A stretch of DNA of 64,000 bases, taken from contig NZ_JARVKV010000015.1 in NCBI RefSeq assembly GCF_029813835.1, forward strand, positions 32,656 to 96,655. The letters are read 5' to 3'. The position numbers were made by a program, and so were the translations under genes. The stretch is from Streptomyces sp. DH37. Its GTDB lineage: Bacteria; Actinomycetota; Actinomycetes; Streptomycetales; Streptomycetaceae. Below, one piece after another: positions 45,323 through 54,224 of this stretch (position 1 is the first letter of the stretch; every line of letters begins with the position of its first letter). The notes below the pieces were generated by a model that was given only the letters and a program-made list of their open reading frames with translations, was not told where the DNA came from and did not search any database.

Positions 45323-45955
45323 TCAGACGCCGTCGGCGGGTTTGCGGAAGACCAGCAGGTAGCGCCAGAACAGCAGTCTGCGCAGGGTCGATCCGGGCAG
45401 CAGTACGGCCGCCTCCCGCCGGATCTCCTCCAGCGGCATCTCGGGCCGCTTCACCGGCGCCCCGGCGGACAGGGGTTCGCGGGGCGGGCGGATCCTCTCC
45501 CGCGCGGCGACCGCGAGCCGGGCCCCCGCGTTGACCGGGACCGCGGCCAGGCTCCAGGCCCGGTCCGCCCACGACCTCTCCGCACAACAGCCCAGGACGG
45601 CCAGGACGCCGCCGGGCGCCAGCGCGTCCCGCAGCGCGGCGACCGTGCCGAACGGCATGTGGTGGAGGCTCGCCAGGCAGGAGACGAGGTCGTAGCGGTC
45701 CCGCGGCAGTTCGGTCCGGGTGACGTCCGCGTGGCGGAAGCCCGGCCGGCGCCGTTCCGGGCGGCCCCCCGCCGCCGCGCGGGCGGTCGCGACCGCCTCG
45801 GCCGACGAGTCGATCCCTTCGACCTCGATCCCCAGGTCCGCGAGCCGCCGCGCGAAGCGCCCGGTTCCGCAGCCGACGTCGAGGGCGGTACGGCAGCCGG
45901 GCGGCACCTGGCGCAGCAGCAGCCGGTGGTAGTGGTCGTTGTGGTCGAACGGCAT
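45323..45955 (-). CDS. class I SAM-dependent methyltransferase
   Basis: 210 residues. Motif I TALDVGCGTGRFARRL, motif II GIEVEGIDSSAEAV, motif III VTRTELPRDRYDLVSCLASL, and the LAPGGVLAVLG strand; typical small-molecule methyltransferase layout (UbiE/type 11). The C-terminal part is Arg/Pro-rich and carries RLLFWRYLLVFRKP. Substrate unknown. ATG at 45955 starts with MPFDHNDHYH, a common N-terminus in this group. Divergent from the LPMO gene across 312 bp. Confidence 0.9.
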   Translation of the reverse strand: MPFDHNDHYHRLLLRQVPPGCRTALDVGCGTGRFARRLADLGIEVEGIDSSAEAVATARAAAGGRPERRRPGFRHADVTRTELPRDRYDLVSCLASLHHMPFGTVAALRDALAPGGVLAVLGCCAERSWADRAWSLAAVPVNAGARLAVAARERIRPPREPLSAGAPVKRPEMPLEEIRREAAVLLPGSTLRRLLFWRYLLVFRKPADGV

Positions 45956-46214
45956 GGCGCCGACGGTGCCACAGCCGGCCGTCCGCCGTCCCCTCGGCGA
46001 CCGCCGGTCCGGACGGTGCGGACGGTCCGGCCGGTCCGGCCGGCGGTGCGGGTGACCGGGCCTCGCAGCCCTCGCGGACGATCGGCGGGATCGCCTCCCG
46101 GACGGACCCGCCCCCGCTCGCCGCGGCCCCCGGAGGGGTGTGGGAAGTGGATTTCTGTCGAATTTCTATCGAATGTGTTTCGGCTCTGTTGCTGTGGGGG
46201 AGCGCACTCGTAAC

Positions 46215-46236
46215 GCACTGGGAGCGCTCCCAGTGC
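46215..46236. promoter_or_regulatory. CebR-type operator upstream of the LPMO gene
   Basis: TGGGAGCGCTCCCA (46219-46232) is the consensus binding site of CebR, the cellobiose-sensitive repressor of cellulose use in Streptomyces. Here it lies inside a longer perfect 22-bp palindrome (46215-46236). It ends 31 bp before the LPMO start, which suits repression in the absence of cello-oligosaccharides. Confidence 0.9.
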
Positions 46237-46267
46237 CATCCCCTCACACCCGAAGGCAGAGACTGCG

Positions 46268-46936
46268 ATGAATTGTCATGAGCGCGTCTTAGGGGGCCGC
46301 TGGGCGGCCCGTCTCCTCGCCGTGCTGGCCGCCGTGCTGCTCGGCATGCTCCCGTGGGCCGGGACCGCGTCCGCCCACGGATCGGTCGTCGACCCCGCCT
46401 CCCGCAACTACGGCTGCTGGCTCCGCTGGGGCAGCGACTTCCAGAACCCGGTCATGCAGCGGGAAGACCCCATGTGCTGGCAGGCGTGGCAGACCGACAC
46501 CAACGCGATGTGGAACTGGAACGGTCTGTACCGCGAGAACGTCGGCGGCAACCACCGGGCGTTCATCCCCGACGGGCAGCTGTGCAGCGCCGGGCTCACG
46601 GGCGACGGCCGGTACCGCGCCATGGACACCCCCGGCCAGTGGAAGAAGACGAACGTCGGCCGCGACTTCACGGTCCACCTGCACGACCAGGCCCGGCACG
46701 GCGCGGACTACCTCCAGATCTACGTCACCCGCCAGGGCTTCGACCCCGTCACCCAGCGGCTGGGCTGGGGCGATCTGGAGCTGATCAAGACGACCGGCAA
46801 GTACGCCCCCACCTCGGACATCAAGGTGGGCGTCAGCGCTCCGGGCCGCAGCGGGCACCATGTCGTCTACACGATCTGGAAGGCCTCGCACGCGGACCAG
46901 GTCTACTACATCTGCAGTGACGTGAACTTCGGCTGA
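46268..46936 (+). CDS. AA10 lytic polysaccharide monooxygenase, secreted
   Basis: 222 residues. Signal peptide ends AGTASA, cleaved before His37, which becomes the N-terminal copper ligand. The second histidine-brace residue is His144 (ARHGADYLQIYV), and Phe221 near the end is the axial aromatic position. Six Cys support disulfides. One catalytic domain, no CBM. Similarity to cellulose-active AA10 enzymes (the DxxRHGADY and VTRQGFDP pattern) and the CebR box point to oxidative cleavage of cellulose. The eighth codon is TTA (46289-46291), so translation should depend on the bldA leucyl-tRNA. The ribosome site before the ATG is weak. Confidence 0.96.
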   Translation: MNCHERVLGGRWAARLLAVLAAVLLGMLPWAGTASAHGSVVDPASRNYGCWLRWGSDFQNPVMQREDPMCWQAWQTDTNAMWNWNGLYRENVGGNHRAFIPDGQLCSAGLTGDGRYRAMDTPGQWKKTNVGRDFTVHLHDQARHGADYLQIYVTRQGFDPVTQRLGWGDLELIKTTGKYAPTSDIKVGVSAPGRSGHHVVYTIWKASHADQVYYICSDVNFG

Positions 46937-46970
46937 GCCGGGGACCGCCGGCACGAGGGAGCTGGCACCG

Positions 46971-48365
46971 TCAGGCCGGCAGGGGCCGGCCGGGCGGGAC
47001 CTCGGGGGTGCGCAGGACGAGCACGGCCATGTCGTCGTGGCCGTCGCTGGTGTGGTGGTCGGCCAGGATCCGGCACAGCTTGTCCGGCGGCTCGTCGGCA
47101 TGGGCGGCGGCGACCTCGGCGAGCTCGTCCATGCACGCGTCGAGGGAGCGCTTCGGGTGCTCCACCAGCCCGTCCGTGAAGAGGACCACCGTGGTTCCGC
47201 CCGGCAGGGGGCGGGTGTGGTCGGGGCGGGGCTGCCGGGTGTCGACGCCGAGCGGCACGCCGGGGTCGGCGTGCAGATAGCTCGTCCTCCGGTCCGGCGT
47301 GATCACCAGGGGCGGCAGGTGCCCGGCGGTGCTCCAGTGCAGGCACCACCCGTCGTCCTCCGGCTCGATGCGGGCCAGGCAGGCGGTGGTGACGGGGCTC
47401 TCGGTGATCGCGTGGAGGGTGCGGTCGAGCTGGGAGAGGACCAGGCTGGGCGGGGTGCGCCGGTCGTACAGCAGCGCGCGGAGCATGTTGCGGGTCTGGG
47501 CCATGGAGGCCGCGGCCCTCAGGTCGTGCCCGACGACGTCGCCGATGACGGCCGCGCAGGACCGGTCGGGCAGCAGGATGGCGTCGTACCAGTCCCCGCC
47601 GAGCTGCCCGGGGGCCGTCGCGGGCCGGTAGACGGCCGATCCGCTGAACGGTTGGAGGTCGGGCAGCCGGGGCAGCAGCAGGCGCTGGAAGTTCTCGGCG
47701 CCGGAGCGGACCTGCTCGAACAGGCGGGCGTTCTCGATGGCCACGCCCGCCGCGCCCGCCAGCGCGGTGACGATGTTCTCGTCCTGGGCGTCGAAGGGGC
47801 GGCCGTCGCGCCGGTCGGTCAGGTACAGGTCGCCGTAGATCTCGCCCCGGACGCTGATCGCGACGCCCAGCAGCGTGCGCATCGGCGGGTGCCCGGGCGG
47901 GAAGCCCGAGGAGTTGGGGTGGGCGCCGATGTGCTCGACCCGCAGCGGCTCGGGGTTGCGGATCAGGTGCCCGAGCAGGCCGTGGCCCCGGGGGAGCTCC
48001 ACACCGGCGAGCGCGGCCTCCTCCTCCCGGCTCAGCCCGACCGGGATGAACTGCTCCAGCATCTCGCCGGTCTCGTCCAGTACGCCGAGGGCGCCGTAGC
48101 GGGCGTCGACCAGCTCCATCGCGGTGGTGACGATGCGGCGCAGCACCACGGGCAGCTCCAGCTCGCGGCTGATGGCCATCACGGCGTCGAGCAGGCTCTG
48201 CAGCCGCTCCTGGGCGCGGGTCAGGGACCGGATCTGCTCGGTGATCTCGGTGAGCTCTGTGGTTTCGGCGGTCTCGGCGATCCGGCCGGGGTCGGCGTCC
48301 GGGCCGTCCGACGGGGCGGGGGACAGCCCCTGTTCCTGCCGCCGCGGCTCCTGGCCCTGCTCCAT
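46971..48365 (-). CDS. GAF-domain SpoIIE-type protein phosphatase
   Basis: 464 residues. An N-terminal low-complexity Glu/Thr/Gln segment is followed by a coiled-coil linker (SLTRAQERLQSLLDAVMAIS), a GAF domain (residues about 65-215, YGDLYLTDRRDGRPFDAQDE) and a PP2C/SpoIIE phosphatase domain (about 225-455) with metal-binding Asp in GGDWYDAILLPD, GDVVGHDL and LFTDGLVEHP, and TSDGHDDMAVLVL. Such proteins dephosphorylate anti-sigma-antagonists of the SpoIIAA/BldG type; which partner is served here is unknown. GAGGAGGGTCA upstream fixes the ATG. Converges with the LPMO gene at 34 bp. Confidence 0.93.
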   Translation of the reverse strand: MEQGQEPRRQEQGLSPAPSDGPDADPGRIAETAETTELTEITEQIRSLTRAQERLQSLLDAVMAISRELELPVVLRRIVTTAMELVDARYGALGVLDETGEMLEQFIPVGLSREEEAALAGVELPRGHGLLGHLIRNPEPLRVEHIGAHPNSSGFPPGHPPMRTLLGVAISVRGEIYGDLYLTDRRDGRPFDAQDENIVTALAGAAGVAIENARLFEQVRSGAENFQRLLLPRLPDLQPFSGSAVYRPATAPGQLGGDWYDAILLPDRSCAAVIGDVVGHDLRAAASMAQTRNMLRALLYDRRTPPSLVLSQLDRTLHAITESPVTTACLARIEPEDDGWCLHWSTAGHLPPLVITPDRRTSYLHADPGVPLGVDTRQPRPDHTRPLPGGTTVVLFTDGLVEHPKRSLDACMDELAEVAAAHADEPPDKLCRILADHHTSDGHDDMAVLVLRTPEVPPGRPLPA

Positions 48366-48623
48366 TGACCCTCCTCGTCGCTGTGGGGCGAGCACGCTAT
48401 CCGGTCCGTCTCCCCGCGGGGGAGAGTGGCCGGTATCTTCCACCGGCGACGCTTCACAGGTTTATGCTAAGACCCTTTTGTTCGGTAAGTGGCGATCCGC
48501 GATCCGGTGCGGCGGATGCCTGCCGAAGGGGTGCTCGGTAGCATGCGGGCATCGCGGTTACTGGCCAGTAGGTCCGCGTTCGCGGCGACCGGCCGGTTCC
48601 ACCCCCTGCCCGAAGGAGCAGCC

Positions 48624-49304
48624 ATGCCCACGCTCGACCGCCAAGGCGACGTCTTCGTCCTCGACCTCGGGGACGGCGAGAACCGCTTCCACCCCGACTG
48701 GCTCGCCTCGGTCGGCGCCCTGCTGGACGAGGTGGAGAAGGCCGAGGGGCCGCGCGCCCTGGTCACCGCGGCGACCGGCAAGTTCTTCTCCAACGGCCTG
48801 GACCTCGAGTGGCTCCTGGCCAACACCGACAGGGCCGCCGAGTACGCGGCCGGCGTCCAGGAGCTCTTCGCCCGGGTGCTGACCCTGCCGCTGATCACCG
48901 TGGCCGCCCTCCAGGGGCACACCTTCGCGGCCGGCGCCATGCTCTCCCTCTGCCACGACTTCCGCGTGATGCGCGCCGACCGGGGCTTCTGGTGCCTGCC
49001 CGAGGCCGACATCCACATCCCCTTCACCCCCGGCATGTCCGCCCTCATCCAGGCCCGGCTGACCCCGCAGACGGCCCACGAGTCCATGACCACCGCCCGC
49101 CGCTACGGCGGACAGGACGCGCTGGCCGCCGGGATCGTCGACCGCGCGGTGGAGGAGGGCGCCGTCCGCGGGACGGCGATCGAGATCGCCGGCTCCCTGG
49201 CGGGCAAGGCCGGGCCCACCCTCGGCACGATCAAGTCCCGCATGTACGGCCCGGCCGCCGCGGAGCTGCGCGCCGAGGAGATCCCGCTCAGCCTCGGCGG
49301 CTGA
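48624..49304 (+). CDS. enoyl-CoA hydratase/isomerase family protein
   Basis: 226 residues, crotonase fold. FVLDLGDGENRFHPDWL at the start, ALVTAATGKFFSNGLDLEWL with the first oxyanion-hole region, then VAALQGHTFAAGAMLSLCHD for the second. Catalytic Glu positions of classic hydratases are not clear, so isomerase or another crotonase activity is possible. The C-terminal helix is short compared with the usual 255-260 residues. GAAGGAGCAGCC precedes the ATG at 48624. Single gene. Confidence 0.9.
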   Translation: MPTLDRQGDVFVLDLGDGENRFHPDWLASVGALLDEVEKAEGPRALVTAATGKFFSNGLDLEWLLANTDRAAEYAAGVQELFARVLTLPLITVAALQGHTFAAGAMLSLCHDFRVMRADRGFWCLPEADIHIPFTPGMSALIQARLTPQTAHESMTTARRYGGQDALAAGIVDRAVEEGAVRGTAIEIAGSLAGKAGPTLGTIKSRMYGPAAAELRAEEIPLSLGG

Positions 49305-49985
49305 CCCGCCGGCCGGACACCGGGGACGGGCCGCCGTCCCGGCTCCGCGCGGCCGGGCCGCGGACGGCCGTCCGCACCCGGTGCACTCCGCCGCCCGGCG
49401 CGGCGCCGCCTCCGGGCCGTTCCGGTCGCTCCGGTCGTTCCGGCCGTCCGGGAGGCAGGGGGCACGGGGTGGGGTTACAGGCTGCACGGCGGAGTCGCGG
49501 CCGTTCTGGGGACCGCGTCGCTGGCGTGTGCCCTGCTGACGTTCCGGGGGTCCTGCTGCCGGAATCCGGGTGGTCGGTGCCGGTGAGCATGCTGTCGGCC
49601 TCTCCGCTCCTCATGGCCGCGGTGCTGCGGGGGCTCGTCTCCGTGAGCGACCGGCGTGCCCTGTGGACGGCCTTCCGGTGGCGGGCCTTCTCCTCGGCGG
49701 AGCGTCGGCCGCCTTCCCGAGCACGGGGGAGCTGCGGAGGCGGTAGGCGGCGGCCCTCCGGCCCGCCCGCGGCGGGACACGGCCGGAAACGCCGTGGCCC
49801 CGGCCCGCGGCGGGCACTAGGGTCGGCCGGGTGACTGCCGGGTCGGCCATGGGCCACACACGAGTGGGGCGCCCGGCCCCGGCGTGAGCGCGGGGCGGGC
49901 GAGAGCCCCGCCCTTCTCCGTCTCCTCCCACCGGCGCCCCACGCGGCGCCCGTCCCAGCGGATCCCGAGACCGGAGACACCACAG
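49305..49985. other. intergenic region, no gene recognised
   Basis: 681 bp between the enoyl-CoA hydratase-like and VOC genes. Several long open frames exist but lack a ribosome site, protein-like composition or third-position bias that fits the neighbours. Around 49475-49640 base composition is slightly more balanced, which could be a decayed gene or promoter. Nothing assignable. Confidence 0.5.
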
Positions 49986-50414
49986 ATGCCACCCGAGCAG
50001 CACCACCGGAGCGAGACCGAGCCGTCGGCCACCACCGTCCAGCTGAACCACACCGTCGTGTACGCCAGGGACCGGCGGTCGTCGGCCGAGTTCATCGCCG
50101 CGATCCTGGGCCTGGAGGTCGGCGCCCCGTTCGGGCCGTTCCTGCCCGTCGACCTCGGCAACGGCGTGACGCTCGACTACCACGAGCTGCGTGACGAGCC
50201 GATCCAGTCGCAGCACTACGCGTTCCTCGTGCCCGACGAGCGGTTCGACGCCATGATCGCCCGCCTGGAGGCGATGGGGGTCACCTACTACGCCGACCCC
50301 CACCACACCGAGCCCGGCGGGATCAACCGCCTCTTCGGCGGACGCGGCGCGTACTTCGACGACCCGGACGGCCACAACATGGAGATCATGACGCGCCCCT
50401 ACGCGCGGCCGTAG
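49986..50414 (+). CDS. VOC (glyoxalase/bleomycin-resistance-like) protein
   Basis: 142 residues. The beta-alpha-beta-beta-beta pattern of the vicinal-oxygen-chelate superfamily is clear: VQLNHTVVYARDRRSSAEFI with the metal-ligand His, LDYHELRDEPIQSQHYAFLV, and GAYFDDPDGHNMEIMTRPY with the conserved DPDGH and Glu. A metal-dependent lyase, isomerase, dioxygenase or binding protein. Specific activity unknown. ATG at 49986 with GGAGAC upstream. A 14-bp-stem terminator follows. Confidence 0.9.
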   Translation: MPPEQHHRSETEPSATTVQLNHTVVYARDRRSSAEFIAAILGLEVGAPFGPFLPVDLGNGVTLDYHELRDEPIQSQHYAFLVPDERFDAMIARLEAMGVTYYADPHHTEPGGINRLFGGRGAYFDDPDGHNMEIMTRPYARP

Positions 50415-50435
50415 CAGACCGTCCGGTGGCGGTCC

Positions 50436-50475
50436 GCCGGCTCCCGCGCACCGGGCCCGGCGCGCGGGAGCCGGC
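50436..50475 (+). terminator. terminator hairpin of the VOC gene
   Basis: GCCGGCTCCCGCGC (50436-50449) and its exact complement (50462-50475) form a 14-bp stem with a 12-nt loop, 22 bp after the stop. Confidence 0.85.
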
Positions 50476-50646
50476 CCGCCGGTCACCCCGCGCGCGGGCG
50501 GTGCGGGCGGCGGGCGAGGCCGTACCCGTCATACCCGGGAGCCACGCGGCGGGTGGGCTCTCCGGGGGGACGCCGACCACGGGGCCCGCTCCCTAGCTTC
50601 GGACCGGATGCACGACAGGCATCCGGTACCGAGGGGAGCGTTCGTC

Positions 50647-51618
50647 ATGGGGTTCCGTCCGCGCCGCAGACGCAGACGTCTGCGCCGTGCCCTGCTCAGC
50701 GCGCTGGTGGTCGCCTCGGTGGCCGTTCCGGTGGCGGGGGCGGCACGGCCGTCGCAGGTCCCGGCGCCGGAGCCGGCCGCCCTCGGGCCGCTGGTGGCGA
50801 GCCCCGAGGCGCTGGCCGCGCGGTACGCCGCCAACCGCGCGGGCATACGGGCGGCCGGGCGGGCGGCCGGGCGGCACGGCGACGCGGGGCGGGCCGCCGC
50901 GCTGCGGGCCATGGCGGAGCCGGACCGCCGCTTCCTCCTCTTCGACGGGCGCGACGGCGGCCGGAGCGCGGAGGTCTTCGGCGACCTGTCCCGGGCCGGG
51001 CGGATCGCCGTCCTGGTGCCCGGCTCGGACACCGGCCTCGACCGGTACGAGCGCCTGCGGACGGGCGCGCGGACGCTCCTGCGGGAGCTGGACGGGCGGT
51101 CCGCCGTCGTCGCCTGGCTCGGGTACGAGACGCCGGGCACGGTGAGCCCCGCGGTGCTGACGACCGGCCGGGCGGAGGAGGCCGCGCCGGGCCTGCGGCG
51201 CTTCACCGGCGAGTTGGCGCACGCCCGGCCCGGCGCGCGGATCTCGCTGCTGTGCCACTCCTACGGCGCCGTGGTCTGCGGACTGGCCGCGTCCGGGCTG
51301 GAGGCCGACGCCCTGGTGCTGTACGGCGGCCCCGGCGCGGGCGCCGACAGCGCCGCCGGGCTGCGCACCCGGGCGGTCGTCTGGGCCGGCCGGGGCGGCG
51401 GCGACTGGATCGCCCGGGTGCCGAACGTACGGCTGGAACTGCCCGGCGCGACGCTCGGGCTGGGGGCCGATCCGGTCTCGCGGGAGTTCGGCGCCCGTGT
51501 CTTCGACGCGGGCGGCGGCGGGCACAGCGACTACCTCGTACCCGGATCGCGGTCCCTGGCGAACATCGCCCGGATCGTGGCCGGACGGCCTCCCGCCGGG
51601 GAGGCCCGCCATGCGTGA
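50647..51618 (+). CDS. secreted alpha/beta hydrolase (DUF1023-like)
   Basis: 323 residues. An Arg-rich start ([15 protein letters not shown]) leads into a hydrophobic stretch SALVVASVAVPVAGAARPSQ, a twin-arginine-like or plain signal peptide or anchor. The body has RIAVLVPGSDTGLDRYERL and the nucleophile elbow LLCHSYGAVVCGL, in the DUF1023 style of secreted esterase-like hydrolases. Asp/His partners are plausible near LVLYGGPGAGAD and GGGGHSDYLVPGS. GAGGGGAGCG precedes the ATG at 50647. Its last 8 bp overlap the acyltransferase gene, so the following three genes are probably one operon with it. Confidence 0.88.
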   Translation: MGFRPRRRRRRLRRALLSALVVASVAVPVAGAARPSQVPAPEPAALGPLVASPEALAARYAANRAGIRAAGRAAGRHGDAGRAAALRAMAEPDRRFLLFDGRDGGRSAEVFGDLSRAGRIAVLVPGSDTGLDRYERLRTGARTLLRELDGRSAVVAWLGYETPGTVSPAVLTTGRAEEAAPGLRRFTGELAHARPGARISLLCHSYGAVVCGLAASGLEADALVLYGGPGAGADSAAGLRTRAVVWAGRGGGDWIARVPNVRLELPGATLGLGADPVSREFGARVFDAGGGGHSDYLVPGSRSLANIARIVAGRPPAGEARHA

Positions 51619-52879
51619 CCCCGTCCGCCTCTCCCGCCTCCCCCGCCTCTTCGGCCCTGGCCGCCTCCTCCGTCCCTCACGTCTCGCCCGCCTCGTCCGG
51701 CGGATCGACGCCGCGACCCCGCCCGGCCGCGACCGCGCCGTCGACGCGCTGCGCGCCGCCGCCGTCCTCGGCGTGGTGCTCGGCCACTGGCTGGTGACCG
51801 CCCTGGTCGCCGACAGCGGCGCGGTGCGCGGGGACAGCCCGCTGCGGCACATGCCCGGGCTCGCCCCCTTCTCCTGGGTGTTCCAGACGCTGGCGGTGTT
51901 CTTCCTGGTGGGCGGGATGGTGGCGGCGAGGGGCCAGGCGTCCGCCCGCGCCCGGGGCGTGCCGTACGGGCGGTGGCTGGGCGCCCGGCTGGCCCGGCTG
52001 TTCCGGCCGGTCGCCGCCGTGCTCGCGGTGTGGGCCGCCGCGGCGGGCGCGATGCTCGCGGCCGGGGCGGATCCGGGCACCGTCCGCACGCTGTGCGCGC
52101 TGGTGTGGTCGCCGCTGTGGTTCCTGCTGGTCTTCACCGCGCTGACGGCGGCGACCCCGCTGGTGGCCCGGTTGCACCCGCTGTGGCCGTTCGCCGCCGT
52201 GCTCTGCGTCGACCTGGCGCGGTTCGGCCCGGCCGGAGGGCCCTCCTGGCTCGGCTCGGTCAACGTGGCGGCCGGCTGGCTGGTTCCGTACTGCCTGGGC
52301 GCGGCCTGGGCCCGCGGCGGCCCGCCGGGACGCCGTACCGGCTGGGCGCTGCTGCTCGGCGGCGCCGCCGCGACCGCCGGGCTGGTGCGGTGGGCGGGCT
52401 ATCCGGCGGCCATGGTCGGGGTGCCCGGCGCCGAGGTCTCCAACCTCGCGCCGCCCACCCTCGCCGCGGTGTGCTTCGGCGTGGCCCAGTGCGGCGCGGC
52501 CCTGCTGCTGCTCGGCCCGCTGCGGCGGGCGATGCGCCGCCCCGCGGCCTGGGCCGCGGTGGCGCTGGTGAACCTCTTCGCGATGACGCTCTTCCTCTGG
52601 CACCAGACCGCGATGATCGCGGTCACGGCGGTCGGCCTGCTCGCGGAGGGGCCGCTGCCCGGACTGCACACCGTCCCCGGCACGGTCGGCTGGGTGCTCG
52701 CCCGGCTGCTGTGGCTGCCGGTGTTCGCGGCGGCGCTGCTGGTGTGCCTGGCGGCCTTCGGCGCGTCCGAGCGGGGACGCCCGGAGGGGGCGGCGGGGCG
52801 AACCGAGCGTCCGGACAGCCCGGACAGCCCGGAGCGGCGGGAACGGGAGGAACGGACGGGGACGGTGCGGCATGGCTAG
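51611..52879 (+). CDS. acyltransferase-3 family membrane protein
   Basis: 422 residues with about ten hydrophobic segments. The N-terminus has the family signature RDRAVDALRAAAVLGVVLGH with the catalytic-type His, and RLFRPVAAVLAVWAAAAGAM follows. It would transfer an acyl group to a sugar or lipid at the membrane. The C-terminal 35 residues are a charged Glu/Arg/Pro tail. ATG at 51611 lies within the preceding gene (8-bp overlap), and the end overlaps the sensor kinase by 8 bp. Linked by overlap to a two-component pair, so it may be a target of, or an input to, that system. Confidence 0.88.
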   Translation: MRDPVRLSRLPRLFGPGRLLRPSRLARLVRRIDAATPPGRDRAVDALRAAAVLGVVLGHWLVTALVADSGAVRGDSPLRHMPGLAPFSWVFQTLAVFFLVGGMVAARGQASARARGVPYGRWLGARLARLFRPVAAVLAVWAAAAGAMLAAGADPGTVRTLCALVWSPLWFLLVFTALTAATPLVARLHPLWPFAAVLCVDLARFGPAGGPSWLGSVNVAAGWLVPYCLGAAWARGGPPGRRTGWALLLGGAAATAGLVRWAGYPAAMVGVPGAEVSNLAPPTLAAVCFGVAQCGAALLLLGPLRRAMRRPAAWAAVALVNLFAMTLFLWHQTAMIAVTAVGLLAEGPLPGLHTVPGTVGWVLARLLWLPVFAAALLVCLAAFGASERGRPEGAAGRTERPDSPDSPERREREERTGTVRHG

Positions 52880-54224
52880 GGTCGGACGGGCGAGGGGGGA
52901 CGTGGTGGGAAGGATCGGAAGGGGGCTGCGGGCGGTGCCGCGCGCCCTGCGCGAGGACCTGCTGACGACGGCCGCCGAGCCGCTGCCGCGCACCGGGCGG
53001 CCGGGCTGGGCGGACTGGACGCCGGCGCTCGCGGTGCCGGTGGTGCTGCTCGCGGTGTTCCTGCTCGTCGTCAACGCGGACGACTACGCGCACGTCCACC
53101 GGATGTCCGCCCCGCTCGGTCTGCTGCTCGCCGGCGTCCAGTCGGCCGCGCTCGTCGGCGCGATGCTCCGCCCGGTGCCCGCCTGGTGGGCGTCGACGGC
53201 CGCCATGGTCGTGGTCGCGTGGTACGCGAACCCCCACCCCGCGGGACGGGAGCTCCCCTGGACCGCCGCGGGGCTCACGCTCCAGGCCGGTGTGCTGTTC
53301 CTGGTGGCGCTGCGCGCCCGGCCCCGGGTCGCGGCCGAGACGCTGGCCGTCGGCGCGCTGGCGGGCCTGGCCGTCGGGGGCCCGCTCCCCGCCCGCGAGG
53401 GCAACACCGGCGCCGCCCTCGTGACCCTGGTGATCGCCGTGGTGGTCGGCGCCGCGCTGCGCGGGCGCCGCGTGGCGCGCAGCCGGCTGGCCGAGCAGGA
53501 GGAGCTCACCGCCGGGGAGCGGGCCCGGCGCACCCTGCTGGAGGAGCGCCACCGGATCGCCCGCGAGCTGCACGACGTGGTCGCCCACCACATGTCGGTG
53601 ATCTCCATCCAGGCGCAGGTCGCCCCGCACCTGGTCGAGAACCCCTCCGGCGAGTTGCGGGAGAACCTCGACGGCATCCGCCGCAACGCCCTGGAGGCGC
53701 TGACCGAACTGCGCCGCGTCCTGGGCGTGCTGCGCTCGGAGGAGGCGCCGTCGGGGAGCGCGCGCTACGCCCCGCAGCCCACCCTCGCCCGGCTGGACGA
53801 ACTGCTCGGCAACGTGCGCGGCGCCGGGATCGACGTCACCGCCCGGACCACCGGGGAGCCGCGTCCGCTGCCGCCGGGCGTGGAGCTGTCGGCGTTCCGC
53901 ATCGTCCAGGAGGCGCTCAGCAACGCGATGCGGCACGCGCCGGGGGCGGCGGTGCGGGTGGAGGTCGGGTACCGGCCGGGCGGCCTGGCCGTGCGGGTCG
54001 TCAACACCGCGCCGCAGGGGCGCGTCCGGGGCGTCCGCGCCGCCCGGCCGGAGGGACCCGCGCGGGGCGGGGGGCACGGGCTGCCGGGCATGCGCGAGCG
54101 CGCTGCCATGCTGGGCGGCGACCTGGCCGCCGGGCCCACCCCGGACGGCGGCTACGAGGTGACCGCGGTCCTGCCCGCCGGCACCCCCGCCCCCGACCCC
54201 GCCACCCCCGAGGAGGCCCCGTGA
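52872..54224 (+). CDS. NarL-type sensor histidine kinase
   Basis: 450 residues. Six or so transmembrane helices (about residues 48-195) without a large extracellular loop, then a HisKA_3 domain with the phospho-acceptor His234 in IARELHDVVAHHMSVI and a HATPase_c domain with N-box RIVQEALSNAMRHAPG and G-box HGLPGMRERAAMLGG. It would phosphorylate the regulator encoded next. Signal unknown; the compact membrane domain suggests sensing at or within the membrane. Overlaps with both neighbours (8 bp and 4 bp) indicate a tight operon. Confidence 0.95.
   Translation: MARVGRARGDVVGRIGRGLRAVPRALREDLLTTAAEPLPRTGRPGWADWTPALAVPVVLLAVFLLVVNADDYAHVHRMSAPLGLLLAGVQSAALVGAMLRPVPAWWASTAAMVVVAWYANPHPAGRELPWTAAGLTLQAGVLFLVALRARPRVAAETLAVGALAGLAVGGPLPAREGNTGAALVTLVIAVVVGAALRGRRVARSRLAEQEELTAGERARRTLLEERHRIARELHDVVAHHMSVISIQAQVAPHLVENPSGELRENLDGIRRNALEALTELRRVLGVLRSEEAPSGSARYAPQPTLARLDELLGNVRGAGIDVTARTTGEPRPLPPGVELSAFRIVQEALSNAMRHAPGAAVRVEVGYRPGGLAVRVVNTAPQGRVRGVRAARPEGPARGGGHGLPGMRERAAMLGGDLAAGPTPDGGYEVTAVLPAGTPAPDPATPEEAP

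Noticed and set aside
49305..49985. Possible small genes in the gap before the VOC gene
   Set aside because: No ribosome sites, no consistent third-position GC in one frame and no recognisable protein.
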